Assembly (NCBI RefSeq): GCF_002903165.1
Contig: NZ_PPSK01000020.1
Location: 1 to 64,000, forward strand
Reading direction: 5' to 3'
Source of the DNA: Halopseudomonas oceani
Lineage (GTDB): Bacteria; Pseudomonadota; Gammaproteobacteria; Pseudomonadales; Pseudomonadaceae
DNA length: 64,000 nucleotides
The stretch's first letter is position 1, and the number at the start of each line of letters is the position of its first letter. The notes beneath the pieces were generated by a model. It did no database searches, was not told where the DNA came from, and was given only the letters and a program-made list of their open reading frames with translations. Of this stretch, positions 10,828 to 19,616 are shown one piece after another. Both the position numbers and the translations under genes were made by a program.

Positions 10828-12030
10828 ATGAGTGTGTTTTCCCCGGTAGAACTGGCCCCGCGTGATCCTATCCTTGGCTTGAACGAAGCGTTCAATGCCG
10901 ATACCCGTGCGAACAAAGTCAATCTGGGTGTTGGGGTATACAGCAACGAAGCTGGCAAGGTGCCGCTGTTGCGCGCCGTTCAAGCCGCCGAAGAAGCCCG
11001 TGTTGCCGAACACGCCGCTCGCGCCTACCTGCCCATCGACGGTCTGGCGCCCTATGACCAGGCGGTTCAGAAACTGCTGTTCGGCGCCGATTCAGCCCTG
11101 CTGAGCTCTGGTCGCATCATCACCGCTCAGGCACTTGGTGGCACTGGCGCGCTGAAGCTGGGTGCCGACTTCCTGTACCGCCTGGCCAACAAGCGTACCG
11201 TTGCCATCAGCAACCCCAGCTGGGAAAACCACCGTGCGCTGTTTGAGGCCGCCGGTTACGATGTCGTTAACTACACCTACTTCGATCCGGCCACCAACGG
11301 CCTGAACCTGACCGGCATGCTGGCCGACCTGGAAGCCCTGCCCGAAGGCAGCGTGGTCATCCTGCACGCCTGCTGCCACAACCCGACCGGCGTCGACCTG
11401 AACCTGGCCGACTGGGCCAAGGTGATTGACGTCGTTGGTCGCCGCCAACTGGTGCCCTTCCTCGACATCGCCTATCAGGGCTTTGGCGAGAACCTGGAAG
11501 ACGACGCCGTTGCCGTGCGTCTGTTCGCCGAATCCGGCCTGCCGTTTCTGGTTGCCAGCTCCTTCTCCAAGTCCTTCTCGCTGTACGGCGAGCGCGTTGG
11601 CGCCCTGACCATGGTCACCGCCGCCAAGGAAGAAACCGCCCCGGTGCTGTCGCAGCTCAAGCGCGTCATTCGCACCAACTACTCCAACCCGCCGACCCAC
11701 GGTGCCAAAGTCGTTGCTGCCGTTCTCACCAACCCTGAGCTCTACGCCCTGTGGGAAGAGGAACTGGCCGAAATGCGTGACCGCATCCGCGACATGCGCG
11801 CAGCCCTGGTACAGAAGCTTCAGGAAGCCGGCGTCGAACAGGACGTCAGCTTCATCCAGCGTCAGCGCGGCATGTTCTCCTTCTCGGGCCTGAGCAAGGA
11901 GCAGGTCGCCCGCCTGGCAGACGAGTTCGGCATCTACGCCGTAGGCAGTGGTCGCATTTGCGTCGCCGCACTGAACAACAGCAACATCGATACCGTTGCC
12001 CAGGCAATGGCTGCAGTCATGAAGGCGTGA
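10828..12030 (+). CDS. Aromatic/aspartate-type amino acid aminotransferase (class I)
   Basis: A 400-residue PLP-dependent transaminase of the AspC/TyrB family, which transfers amino groups between aromatic or acidic amino acids and 2-oxoglutarate. The PLP lysine lies in SSFSKSFSLYGERVGAL. Other family marks are CCHNPTGVDLN, DIAYQGFG and the C-terminal RICVAALN arginine region that binds the substrate carboxylate. The start MSVFSPVELAPRDPILGL at 10828 matches homologues; 23 upstream codons in frame do not look like protein. No strong ribosome site is visible. It lies beside uvrB and tRNA-Asn. Choice between aspC and tyrB names is left open. Confidence 0.9.
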   Translation: MSVFSPVELAPRDPILGLNEAFNADTRANKVNLGVGVYSNEAGKVPLLRAVQAAEEARVAEHAARAYLPIDGLAPYDQAVQKLLFGADSALLSSGRIITAQALGGTGALKLGADFLYRLANKRTVAISNPSWENHRALFEAAGYDVVNYTYFDPATNGLNLTGMLADLEALPEGSVVILHACCHNPTGVDLNLADWAKVIDVVGRRQLVPFLDIAYQGFGENLEDDAVAVRLFAESGLPFLVASSFSKSFSLYGERVGALTMVTAAKEETAPVLSQLKRVIRTNYSNPPTHGAKVVAAVLTNPELYALWEEELAEMRDRIRDMRAALVQKLQEAGVEQDVSFIQRQRGMFSFSGLSKEQVARLADEFGIYAVGSGRICVAALNNSNIDTVAQAMAAVMKA

Positions 12031-12065
12031 GTTTCACGCCTGATTGATCAATTGGTTTCAAGGCG

Positions 12066-12093
12066 TTGACTTTCATCATTTTTTTGGTAGAGT
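12066..12093 (+). promoter_or_regulatory. Promoter of tRNA-Asn
   Basis: TTGACT (12066-12071), a 16-base spacer and TAGAGT (12088-12093), ending 13 bases before the tRNA 5' end. Confidence 0.65.
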
Positions 12094-12106
12094 GCGCAGC
12101 GTCCAT

Positions 12107-12182
12107 TCCGCGATAGCTCAGTCGGTAGAGCAAATGACTGTTAATCATTGGGTCCCTGGTTCGAGTCCAGGTCGCGGAGCCA
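12107..12182 (+). tRNA. tRNA-Asn (GTT)
   Basis: A 76-base cloverleaf: acceptor TCCGCGA/TCGCGGA, D-arm GCTCAGTCGGTAGAGC, anticodon stem-loop ATGAC-TGTTAAT-CATTG with anticodon GTT, T-loop TTCGAGT, discriminator G and encoded CCA. It has its own promoter and terminator, 76 bases after the aminotransferase stop. Confidence 0.97.
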
Positions 12183-12189
12183 AATTAAA

Positions 12190-12215
12190 AAACCCGGCTA
12201 ATGCCGGGTTTTTTA
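12190..12215. terminator. Bidirectional terminator, tRNA-Asn / azoR
   Basis: AACCCGGC/GCCGGGTT stem with T-runs on both strands. It serves tRNA-Asn on the plus strand and azoR on the minus strand, whose stop is at 12230. Confidence 0.85.
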
Positions 12216-12229
12216 TTGCCTGTCATTTA

Positions 12230-12829
12230 TCAGACGATAGCAGCCAGCACTTCTTCTGCTTCGGCACGCCCCTTGGCAGCCTCTTCCGGGCCCAGAGCCT
12301 GACCCTCAACGTTGATGAACTCAACATCCTTGATACCAATGAACCCCAGCAGCTGGCGAACATAGGGCTCCTGAAAATCGATTGATGTACCGGCGTAGCG
12401 ACCACCACGGGCGGTAACCACGTACACCTTGCGATCCTCGGTCAGTCCAACCGGGCCATTCTCGGTGTACTTGAAGGTGCGACCCGCGCGCAGCACGTGG
12501 TCAAACCAGCTCTTCAGTGTCGACGCAATGCCAAAGTTGTACATGGACGAACCGATGACGACGATGTCGCTTGCCAGCAATTCATCGATCAAGATGTCGG
12601 AGCGGGCAGCCGCGTCCTTCTCTGCATCCGTCTGCTCGTCAGTCGGCTTCATCCAGCCGCCCAGCAAGCTGCTGTCGAGGTGCGGCACAGGCTCGGCACC
12701 AAGGTCACGGGTAACCACCCAGGAACCGGGGTTGGCAGCTTGAATCTGGTTTACCAGTTGGGCGGTGTACTCTCGGGTCAGCGAGCCATCCTGACGAGCA
12801 CTGGACTGCACTACGAGGATCTTTTTCAT
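12230..12829 (-). CDS. azoR: FMN-dependent NADH:quinone/azo reductase
   Basis: A 199-residue flavodoxin-fold cytoplasmic enzyme that reduces quinones and azo bonds in two-electron steps, likely a detoxification role. Seen: N-terminal KKILVVQSSARQDGSLT (FMN phosphate loop), GSSMYNFGIASTLKSWFD (FMN isoalloxazine contact), RAGRTFKYTENGP, and VVTARGGRYAG. Length is the family norm. GGAG is seven bases before the ATG. It converges on tRNA-Asn and is probably monocistronic. Natural substrate is not deducible. Confidence 0.94.
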   Translation of the reverse strand: MKKILVVQSSARQDGSLTREYTAQLVNQIQAANPGSWVVTRDLGAEPVPHLDSSLLGGWMKPTDEQTDAEKDAAARSDILIDELLASDIVVIGSSMYNFGIASTLKSWFDHVLRAGRTFKYTENGPVGLTEDRKVYVVTARGGRYAGTSIDFQEPYVRQLLGFIGIKDVEFINVEGQALGPEEAAKGRAEAEEVLAAIV

Positions 12830-12932
12830 GATTCATCTCCATCTTTCGGTAAAGGATGGAGCCATGATAGAACCAATAAAAAGATAAAAAAGCGCAAAAA
12901 TACGCTAATACCAATCGAACAAATTGATATAT

Positions 12933-13253
12933 TTAGATCGCGCTGCAGTTAACCGTCACCCGCACCTGGGTAATGGCACGCAGAAAAGACTGACTGACCA
13001 CCGTGCGCTCACCTGCGGCCAGGCGCACTCGGCGCGGAGCCGGTCGCTCCGGTCCATTGATGAAGGTTGCCTCGCACAGCGCCGCGTTAGAACCTGCGTT
13101 GCGCAGCGTTACTGTCGCAATATTGCTGATATCCGTCGTCTGGGTTTCGATGGTGACGCCATCGAGATGCGCTTCCAGATTAATCGGAAAGGCCTGTGAG
13201 ACAGCAGGCAACAGCAGGCAGGCCAGCGCACTGGCGGAAGCGAGAATACGCAT
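12933..13253 (-). CDS. Small secreted protein of unknown function (Pseudomonas family)
   Basis: A 106-residue protein with a clear signal peptide (MRILASASALACLLLPAVSQA, cleavage near residue 21) and a mature part that looks like a small beta-sandwich. It contains two cysteines (in ALCEATF and VNCSAI) that could form a disulfide. The ATG at 13253 has AAGGAG six bases upstream; longer in-frame extensions lack this. I recall similar short exported proteins in Pseudomonas that carry the misleading label 3-phosphoglycerate kinase; nothing here resembles a kinase. It is divergent from the LysR gene, which may control it. Confidence 0.8.
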   Translation of the reverse strand: MRILASASALACLLLPAVSQAFPINLEAHLDGVTIETQTTDISNIATVTLRNAGSNAALCEATFINGPERPAPRRVRLAAGERTVVSQSFLRAITQVRVTVNCSAI

Positions 13254-13331
13254 CGAATGCTCCTTGCAGCAAACAGAATTACGACGCAGGTCAAGGTCGT
13301 GCAGACCAACGATACGGCAGAGGATGGCAAG

Positions 13332-14222
13332 ATGAAAGCACCACGTGTAACCCTCGAGCAATGGCGCACCTTGCAGGCGGTGATTGATCACGGCGGATTT
13401 GCCCAGGCCGCCGAGGCGCTGCATCGGTCGCAGTCTTCAGTCAGCTACACCGTAGCGCGTATGCAGGAGCAGCTGGGTGTTCCGCTGCTCGAGATCGAAG
13501 GCCGCAAGGCGGTACTGACCGACGCCGGAGCCGTCCTGCTAAGACGCTCGCGGCAGCTGCTCTCACAAGCCTCGCAACTGGAGATGTTGGCCACCGAGAT
13601 GGAGCTGGGCTGGGAGCCTGAAGTACACCTTGTGGTAGACGCCGCTTACCCGACCGAGCGCCTGGCCAGCGCCCTGCGCGCCTTCATGCCGCAAAGCCGC
13701 GGCTGCCGGGTCCAGCTGCGCGAGGAAGTGCTCTCCGGAGTGGAAGATCGCCTGCTCGATGGCTCTGCCGACCTGGCCGTCTCCGGCCTGAGCATCGCCG
13801 GGTTTCTGCCACAGCAACTCAATTCGGTCGACTTCATCGCCGTTGCCCACCCAGAGCACCCACTTCACCAACTGCAACGCAACCTGACCCATGACGACCT
13901 GCAAAATCACCTGCAGATCGTTATTCGCGACTCGGGCCAGCACAAACCGCGCGACTCGGGGTGGCTTGGCGCAGAGCAGCGCTGGACCGTCGCCAGCCTG
14001 GGCACCGCTGCGCGCATGATTGCCAGCGGCCTGGGGTTTGCCTGGCTACCCTGCCACGAAATTCGCCACCTGATCAGTGAAGGCAGCCTCAAACCGCTAC
14101 CGTTGGAAAAAGGCGCCAACCGTTCTGTGCCGCTGTTTCTGTACGCCAATAAGGATCGTCCGGTTGGTCCGGCGACCCGAATTCTGGCCGACCTGATCAT
14201 TGAACATTCAATGACAGAGTGA
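13332..14222 (+). CDS. LysR-family transcriptional regulator
   Basis: A 296-residue regulator. The N-terminal helix-turn-helix (~6-65) includes LEQWRTLQAVIDHGGFAQAA and LHRSQSSVSYTVARMQEQLG, followed by the linker helix and a periplasmic-binding-fold effector domain (~95-290). GAGG lies about eight bases before the ATG at 13332, which removes 25 unlikely upstream codons. It diverges from the small secreted protein gene across 78 bases, a typical LysR control arrangement. The effector is unknown. Its last codons contain a 19-base string repeated near 28.06 kb. Confidence 0.92.
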   Translation: MKAPRVTLEQWRTLQAVIDHGGFAQAAEALHRSQSSVSYTVARMQEQLGVPLLEIEGRKAVLTDAGAVLLRRSRQLLSQASQLEMLATEMELGWEPEVHLVVDAAYPTERLASALRAFMPQSRGCRVQLREEVLSGVEDRLLDGSADLAVSGLSIAGFLPQQLNSVDFIAVAHPEHPLHQLQRNLTHDDLQNHLQIVIRDSGQHKPRDSGWLGAEQRWTVASLGTAARMIASGLGFAWLPCHEIRHLISEGSLKPLPLEKGANRSVPLFLYANKDRPVGPATRILADLIIEHSMTE

Positions 14223-14289
14223 CTCAGGGCTTCAATTGCCGAGAAGTCCGTGCATAGAATGCTGTCTTTATTCGCCAGGGACGCCGTCC

Positions 14290-15129
14290 ATGCCGCAGAT
14301 CAGACTGAATGACTGTCAGTTCCATTACACCGACCAGGGCGAAGGCCCACCGTTGTTATTACTGCACGGTCTGGGCTCCAGCGAACAAGACTGGGAGTAT
14401 CAGATTCCCGCGCTGACCGCGCACTATCGCGTCCTCTGTCTCGACATGCGCGGCCACGGCGGCACCGACAAGAGCGGCAAGGGCTACTCTATTGCCCTGT
14501 TCGCCAAAGACTGTCTGGCGTTCATCGAGGCCATGGGTTTGCAAAAGCCACACATTGTCGGCCTTTCCATGGGCGGCATGATCGCCTTCCAGCTGGCCAC
14601 CGATGCACCTGACGTACCCGCCAGTCTGACCATCATCAACAGTGCGCCCGAAGTCATTCCACGCCGCCCTGCCGAGTACTGGATGGCCGGCAAACGCCTG
14701 TTCTTCGCCCACATCCTGCCAATGCCAACCATTGCCAAGGGACTGGCGCGCCTGCTGTTTCCCAAGCCCGAGCAACAGCAGCACCGCGATACCTTCATCG
14801 AGCGCTGGTGCGCCAACGACCGCAAGAGCTACTTGGCCTCCTTGCGCGCCATCGTCGGCTGGGGCGTCAGCAACCAGCTGGATCGCATCAGTTGTCCGGT
14901 GCTGGTTGTCAGCGCGGACCGCGACTACACCCCAGTGGAACTGAAACGCGAATACGTCAGTCGCATGGGCGACGCGCGACTTGAGGTCATCGAAGATTCC
15001 CGGCACGCTACGCCAGTCGACCAGCCCGAAGCCTTTAACGAGGTGTTGCTGGGCTTTCTCGCCCAGGTCGACAGCAACCGTGCCATACCAACAACAGAGC
15101 CTGCCGAAGCAGGACTATCTACCCACTGA
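14290..15129 (+). CDS. Alpha/beta-hydrolase
   Basis: A 279-residue cytoplasmic hydrolase. Nucleophile elbow GLSMGG with Ser ~93, oxyanion loop LLLHGLGSS, acid in [10 protein letters not shown] and histidine in [12 protein letters not shown] give a complete triad. Start [17 protein letters not shown] at 14290 is chosen because 18 upstream codons in frame do not resemble the family. It shares strand with the LysR gene upstream and the cyclophilin downstream (14-base gap). Close relatives include 3-oxoadipate enol-lactonase-like enzymes, but substrate cannot be read from sequence. Confidence 0.88.
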   Translation: MPQIRLNDCQFHYTDQGEGPPLLLLHGLGSSEQDWEYQIPALTAHYRVLCLDMRGHGGTDKSGKGYSIALFAKDCLAFIEAMGLQKPHIVGLSMGGMIAFQLATDAPDVPASLTIINSAPEVIPRRPAEYWMAGKRLFFAHILPMPTIAKGLARLLFPKPEQQQHRDTFIERWCANDRKSYLASLRAIVGWGVSNQLDRISCPVLVVSADRDYTPVELKREYVSRMGDARLEVIEDSRHATPVDQPEAFNEVLLGFLAQVDSNRAIPTTEPAEAGLSTH

Positions 15130-15143
15130 CCACGGAGTCAACC

Positions 15144-15710
15144 ATGCTGAAACACCTGATTGGTGCCGCCACCCTCCTTCTGCTCAGCACTGCCGCGCTG
15201 GCCGACAACCCCCGAGTACAGCTGAGCACCAACCTGGGTGACATCGTCATCGAGCTGAACGAAGAGCAGGCACCCATCAGCGCCGCCAACTTCCTGCGCT
15301 ACGTTGAGGCAGGCCACTACGACGGCGTTATCTTCCACCGCGTCATTCCCGGCTTCATGATTCAGACCGGCGGCTTCGACAGCAACATGCGTCAACGTGA
15401 AACCGGCAACCCGATCAAGAACGAAGCCGACAATGGCCTGCGCAACCTGCGCTATACCATCGCCATGGCGCGCACCGGCGTGGTTGACAGCGCCACCAGC
15501 CAGTTCTTCATCAACCTGGATAACAACGACTTCCTCGATCACGGCTCCCGCGATTTTGGCTACGCGGTCTTCGGCAAGGTCGTCAGCGGTGAGAATGTTG
15601 TCGAAACCATCGGCAAGGTGCAGACCACCAGCCGCGGCGGCCACCAGAACGTGCCGGTCAACCCGGTCACCATCATCAGCGCCAAGCGCCTGGAAGACAG
15701 CGCCGAGTAA
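15144..15710 (+). CDS. ppiA: Periplasmic peptidyl-prolyl cis-trans isomerase, cyclophilin type
   Basis: A 188-residue cyclophilin with a signal peptide ([20 protein letters not shown], cut near residue 20). It catalyses proline isomerisation during folding of exported proteins. Core motifs: [33 protein letters not shown] and [14 protein letters not shown] is six bases before the ATG. It may be co-transcribed with the upstream alpha/beta-hydrolase. The symbol reflects the periplasmic class; other exported cyclophilin paralogues exist in pseudomonads. Confidence 0.9.
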   Translation: MLKHLIGAATLLLLSTAALADNPRVQLSTNLGDIVIELNEEQAPISAANFLRYVEAGHYDGVIFHRVIPGFMIQTGGFDSNMRQRETGNPIKNEADNGLRNLRYTIAMARTGVVDSATSQFFINLDNNDFLDHGSRDFGYAVFGKVVSGENVVETIGKVQTTSRGGHQNVPVNPVTIISAKRLEDSAE

Positions 15711-15715
15711 ACCCG

Positions 15716-16840
15716 CTACTCAGCTGCCTGCCGGAATGGCAGGTAGCTGAGCGCCTCCTGCTGATAGGCTTTTACTCCCGCCCGCTCGCGCAGCAGAAAA
15801 TCCGCCACTGCCCCGTGCAAGCCCGGCTGCAGCTTGTGCCATGACTGGGTCAACACCGGTTCAAAGCCGCGCACCAGCTTGTGCTCACCCTGCGCCCCCG
15901 CATCAAACCGCTTTAACCCCTCAGCAATGCAACGTTCCATACCCTGATAAAAACAAGTCTCAAAGTGCAGGCGGTCAAATTCCTCAAGGCAGCCCCAGTA
16001 GCGGCCATACAAGGTGTCGCCACCCACGAGAAACAGCGCGCCGGCGACTGGCCGCTCATCCTGCATGGCAAACAACAGGCGGACGTTAGCCTGGCAGTAA
16101 AGGTTCAACAGAGTAAAAAACTCAGGCGGCAGATAGGGCTCCTGTCCCCGCTTGTAATAGGTCGCCGCGTAAAACGGGTAGAACTGCCGCCAGGCCGCCT
16201 CATCCAGCTGATCGCTGGTCAGCCAACGGAACTCGATGCCCTGATCGCGAATCGCCTGCCGCTCCTTGCGAAAGTTCTTGCGCTTGCGAGAGTTGCAGGC
16301 GGCCAGAAAGTCATCGAAGCACAGGTAGTCGCGGTTGTACCAGTGAAACTGGCAACCCAGGCGCTGCAGCCAACCATGCTCCTGCAACAAGTCATTCTCT
16401 GCGCCAAGGTTGAACAGCAGGTGCAGGCTGGACACCTCACCGGCCTGCAACTCGGCATCCAGCCCGCCAAGCAGCGCGCCAGCCGCCGCCGGGGCCCGTG
16501 CGATCAAACGCGGCCCCTGCACCGGTGAAAACGGCGCCGCACTGAGGTATTTCGGATAATAGCGATGCCCTGCCCGCTCCCAAGCCTCAGCCCACTGCCA
16601 GTCGAACACGTACTCACCCCAGGAGTGGCTTTTGCGATACAGCGGCATCAATGCCAGCAGATCATCATTCTGCTCGACCACCCGGTGTGCAGGCTCCCAG
16701 CCAGAGGCCGCGCATACCGCTCCGCTTTCTTCCAGTGCGCGCAGAAAGCCGTGGCACAGAAACGGGTAGTCCGCCGCGAGCAGAGCGTCCCAGCTGGCGG
16801 CATCAACATCATTGATCGAACTTAAGCGTTTCGGCACCAT
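15716..16840 (-). CDS. GNAT-like acyltransferase of the COG3146 (DUF482) family
   Basis: A protein of about 374 residues, convergent with the cyclophilin gene (five bases between stops). Recognised family text: DYPFLCHGFLRALEESGAV, the RKRKNFRKERQAI basic segment and RYWGCLEEFDRLHFETCFYQ, then FDAGAQGEHKLVRGFEP. The family has the FemAB/GNAT fold and is often linked to peptidoglycan or N-acyl transfer by annotation only. The start at 16840 (MVPKRLSSIND) is the most family-like; there is no strong ribosome site, and longer forms to 16942 are possible. Activity unknown. Confidence 0.8.
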   Translation of the reverse strand: MVPKRLSSINDVDAASWDALLAADYPFLCHGFLRALEESGAVCAASGWEPAHRVVEQNDDLLALMPLYRKSHSWGEYVFDWQWAEAWERAGHRYYPKYLSAAPFSPVQGPRLIARAPAAAGALLGGLDAELQAGEVSSLHLLFNLGAENDLLQEHGWLQRLGCQFHWYNRDYLCFDDFLAACNSRKRKNFRKERQAIRDQGIEFRWLTSDQLDEAAWRQFYPFYAATYYKRGQEPYLPPEFFTLLNLYCQANVRLLFAMQDERPVAGALFLVGGDTLYGRYWGCLEEFDRLHFETCFYQGMERCIAEGLKRFDAGAQGEHKLVRGFEPVLTQSWHKLQPGLHGAVADFLLRERAGVKAYQQEALSYLPFRQAAE

Positions 16841-16972
16841 GGAGCAAAACCCATCCGGCAAATGACACAGCAGCCGATGATGACCGGCTGCCGATTCAGT
16901 AGCAAGATACCGGATGCAGCCCCAATCTGCCGCAGGCAACATCTATAGCAGACACCTCGGCGAGACACGGCA

Positions 16973-18040
16973 ATGACCCAGACAACTCCTGATCACCTGA
17001 ACCGGCAGCGTTGGCAGCAGATCCTGGCGCGTGACGTCACTGCGGACGGCACCTTCATTTATGCCGTCATCACCACAGGCGTGTATTGCCGCCCAAGCTG
17101 TCCGTCCCGTCACGCACGCGCCGAAAACCTGCGCTTCTTCGACAACACCAGCGAGGCCCGTGCCGCGGGCTTTCGCCCCTGCCTGCGCTGCAAACCGGAT
17201 GACGACCCGCATGCCGAACGGCAGGCGCGCATTACCCGCCTCTGCCGGCTGATTGAGCAGGCCGAGCAGGCGCCAACCTTGCAGCAACTGGCCGAAGCGG
17301 CCGGGCTGAGCCGCTGGCACCTGCAACGTGAATTCCGCAGAGAGACCGGCTTAACCCCCAAAGAGTACGCCCGCGCTGTGCGGCAAAAACGTCTGCAGCA
17401 ACAGCTTGCCGACGCCCCGACAGCAACAGACGCCGCTTTCGCCGCGGGGTTTGGCTCGACCAGCCACTTCTACGCCGAAGCCCCCGGTGAACTCGGCATG
17501 CCTGCGGCGGATTATCGTCAGGGCGGCTCCAAGCAGCAGGTCGGGTTTGCCATCGGCCCCTGCCCGCTCGGCCGCGTGCTGGTCGCCCGCAGCGCACAGG
17601 GCATCTGCTCCATCCTGCTAGGCGATGATGACACCCTGCTGGAAGCCGATCTGCGGGCACGCTTTCCGGAAGCCCAGTGCACGCCCGATACGGGCCTTGG
17701 CGACCAGCTGAGCGCCGTGATCGCGCTGATCGAGTCACCACACCAGGCGCAGCAGCTGCCGCTGGATATTCGCGGCACCGCCTTTCAACGTCGCGTCTGG
17801 CAGGCGCTGCAAGCCATCCCGCCCGGCCAGACCCGAAGCTACTCCGAGCTGGCCGAGGCCATGGGCTCGCCCAGCGCCGCAAGGGCGGTAGCCGGCGCCT
17901 GCGCTGCCAACCCGCTGGCTATCGTCGTGCCCTGCCACCGTATTGTCCGCAGCGACGGTAGTCTGTCTGGTTATCGCTGGGGCGTAGAACGCAAACGCGC
18001 GCTCCTGCAACGCGAGGCGCAGGGCCCAAAGGATGACTGA
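16973..18040 (+). CDS. ada: Ada: bifunctional methylphosphotriester/O6-methylguanine methyltransferase and activator
   Basis: A 355-residue adaptive-response protein. The N-terminal zinc domain carries the acceptor Cys39 in VYCRPSCPSR with Cys43 and the later CLRC pair. An AraC-type helix-turn-helix follows (~95-180; LQQLAEAAGLSRWHLQREFR). The C-terminal methyltransferase has the active Cys321 in VVPCHR. Methylation of Cys39 turns the protein into an activator of its own operon in E. coli. It overlaps alkA by eight bases, so the two repair proteins are co-translated. I did not recognise an Ada box in the short upstream region. Confidence 0.95.
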   Translation: MTQTTPDHLNRQRWQQILARDVTADGTFIYAVITTGVYCRPSCPSRHARAENLRFFDNTSEARAAGFRPCLRCKPDDDPHAERQARITRLCRLIEQAEQAPTLQQLAEAAGLSRWHLQREFRRETGLTPKEYARAVRQKRLQQQLADAPTATDAAFAAGFGSTSHFYAEAPGELGMPAADYRQGGSKQQVGFAIGPCPLGRVLVARSAQGICSILLGDDDTLLEADLRARFPEAQCTPDTGLGDQLSAVIALIESPHQAQQLPLDIRGTAFQRRVWQALQAIPPGQTRSYSELAEAMGSPSAARAVAGACAANPLAIVVPCHRIVRSDGSLSGYRWGVERKRALLQREAQGPKDD

Positions 18041-18944
18041 ACCCCGTACCGCACTGCGCCTCACCCTACCCGCTGACTATCGTCATACCGATGTGCTGCG
18101 CTTCTACGCCCGTGACCGCGAGCAGGTGTCAGAACGCACAACAGGCCAGCGCATCGAAAAGGCCCTGCACTGGCAAGGCCACCCCACCCTGCTGCAACTG
18201 GATTTCAGCGAACCCGGCAGCGTGCTGGCCCAACTGTCGATTGCAGAACCTGACACCACTGCGCTCCTGCATTACCTGCGCAACCTGCTCGGCCTCAATC
18301 AGGATATCGACGGCCTGCGCATTGCCCACGGCGCGCACGCCGAGATCGCCCGGCTACTCAAGCAAACACCCGGCCTGCGCATGCCGCAAAGCGCCAGCCC
18401 GTTTGAAGCCGCCTGCTGGGCCGTCATCGGCCAAATGATCAGCGTCGAAGCCGCCATATCCGTACGCCGCCGCGTCATTCGCGCACTGGGTACGCCACTG
18501 GCCAACGGCATGCATTGCCATCCCCAACCCAGCGCGCTGCTGGGCGCATCACCAGACGAGCTGCGCAGCTGCGGCCTGTCCGCCAGCAAAGCCGCCACCC
18601 TGATACGTTTGGCCGAGGCAGTAGAAAACAACCAGCTGCCATTGGATACCTGGGCCGCCACCACCCCGTCCCCCACCGCAGCCATTGCCGAAGGCCTCGC
18701 CAGCATCAAAGGCATTGGCCCCTGGACCCAGAGCTATATCCTGCTGCGCGGCTACGGCGTACTCGACGGCTCCATGCACGGCGACGTCGTCGTGCGCAAA
18801 CGCCTCGGCTCACTGCTCAACCTGCCCGAAGCACCGGACCAAGCCTTTACCCAACAATGGCTCGCCCAGTTCGGCTCCTGGAAAGCCCTGGTCGCCGCCC
18901 ACCTCTGGGCCATGCCAATCGATGCCCAAGCCAAAGACTACTAA
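18033..18944 (+). CDS. alkA: DNA-3-methyladenine glycosylase II
   Basis: A 303-residue base-excision glycosylase that removes alkylated purines. An N-terminal AlkA-type domain (~1-95) precedes a helix-hairpin-helix core with SPFEAACWAVIGQMISVEAA, the HhH SIKGIGPWTQSYILLRGYG, and the catalytic aspartate ~251 in MHGDVVVRKRLG. The start lies inside the end of ada (ATG at 18033), so expression should follow the adaptive response. It ends just before the cassette array, and may be its left chromosomal neighbour. Confidence 0.94.
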   Translation: MTEPRTALRLTLPADYRHTDVLRFYARDREQVSERTTGQRIEKALHWQGHPTLLQLDFSEPGSVLAQLSIAEPDTTALLHYLRNLLGLNQDIDGLRIAHGAHAEIARLLKQTPGLRMPQSASPFEAACWAVIGQMISVEAAISVRRRVIRALGTPLANGMHCHPQPSALLGASPDELRSCGLSASKAATLIRLAEAVENNQLPLDTWAATTPSPTAAIAEGLASIKGIGPWTQSYILLRGYGVLDGSMHGDVVVRKRLGSLLNLPEAPDQAFTQQWLAQFGSWKALVAAHLWAMPIDAQAKDY

Positions 18945-19120
18945 GCCGCAAACCAGTAGCGCCCGGCCAGCAAAATGGTGTATTGATTAGGCAAAACCAT
19001 GCCAGGAACGGCAGTTACTCAAGCGCAACCCGGCTCTACCGCACCGAAGGGTAGTAACGTTTTCATATAATCTCGCCATCGCGCGAATACGCTCGGCCCA
19101 CCAAGGAAGGTGATAACCGC
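18945..19120. other. Spacer between alkA and cassette array
   Basis: 176 bases with no gene. There is a consensus TATAAT on the plus strand (19066-19071), but the -35 position is poor, so a promoter driving the array is only possible. No integrase or convincing attI site was recognised. Confidence 0.35.
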
Positions 19121-19213
19121 ATGATTTCATTCAAGAAAGCCCCGAACATAAGCGACCGACGCGCCGAGTTATCTCGAACGCGCGGTTATGCATTAGTGCT
19201 GCGTGCGGTCTAA
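19121..19213 (+). CDS. Possible 30-codon ORF at left end of array
   Basis: Starts MISFKKAPNISDRR, with GGAAGG about nine bases upstream of the ATG, and ends at TAA in GTCTAATCACTGTTATAAGG. That ending resembles the fused R''/R' pattern seen at other worn cassette junctions here. No family recognised; it may be the remnant of a first cassette. Confidence 0.25.
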   Translation: MISFKKAPNISDRRAELSRTRGYALVLRAV

Positions 19214-19243
19214 TCACTGTTATAAGGCAACCAAGATTCAGCT

Positions 19244-19510
19244 ATGGGATTAATAGAAGCGATACTATTAGGAATCCAGTTTAAGAGACTACAAAAGCCT
19301 TTGGTGTTCTTTTTTATGCTTATTAGTCTCGTAGTATTTGGCATTTTCGGTGTGGGGATAATCGGGGCTTTAGTGACAGAGCTTGCGTCTACGGAAAAAG
19401 AGTTCACCTTCCAGTTGGCCGGTGCCAGCTTTGGCATGCTTGCAATATCAGGCATGTTTTTTGGGATGGCGTGGGTGTGTGGCTACTTTATAAAAAGGTG
19501 CTTCGAGTAA
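19244..19510 (+). CDS. Cassette 1: small membrane protein, unknown
   Basis: An 88-residue protein with two strong hydrophobic segments (about residues 18-44, PLVFFFMLISLVVFGIFGVG onward, and 58-82) separated by a charged stretch ASTEKEFTFQ. It is probably an inner-membrane protein with two spans and ends in a basic tail (KRCFE). No ribosome site of note. The stop codon is four bases before a clear attC site. No family recognised; function unknown. Confidence 0.6.
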   Translation: MGLIEAILLGIQFKRLQKPLVFFFMLISLVVFGIFGVGIIGALVTELASTEKEFTFQLAGASFGMLAISGMFFGMAWVCGYFIKRCFE

Positions 19511-19514
19511 TGCC

Positions 19515-19604
19515 TTATAACAAGCCGCTCAAATTCGTTCCGGCCACAAAAAGCGTGGTCTCCACCGGACTCGCTAACGCTCGCCGTTTAGCGGAGCGTT
19601 ATGT
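19515..19604 (+). repeat. attC site 1
   Basis: Left box TTATAAC and right box GTTATGT, with inner arms AGCCGCT and AGCGGAGC that pair apart from one bulge, a hallmark of attC. About 90 bases. The last third (CTCGCTAACGCTCGCC) resembles central segments of known attC sites. Confidence 0.8.
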
Positions 19605-19616
19605 GTCCATAGAGAA

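Noticed and set aside
16841..16972. Ada box upstream of ada
   Set aside because: Searched by eye in the gap; nothing close enough to claim.
19146..19191. Possible attC or attI at the left end (ACATAAG ... GTTATGC)
   Set aside because: Only 46 bases with weak arms; too short for attC and unlike any attI I know, so not listed as a site of its own.
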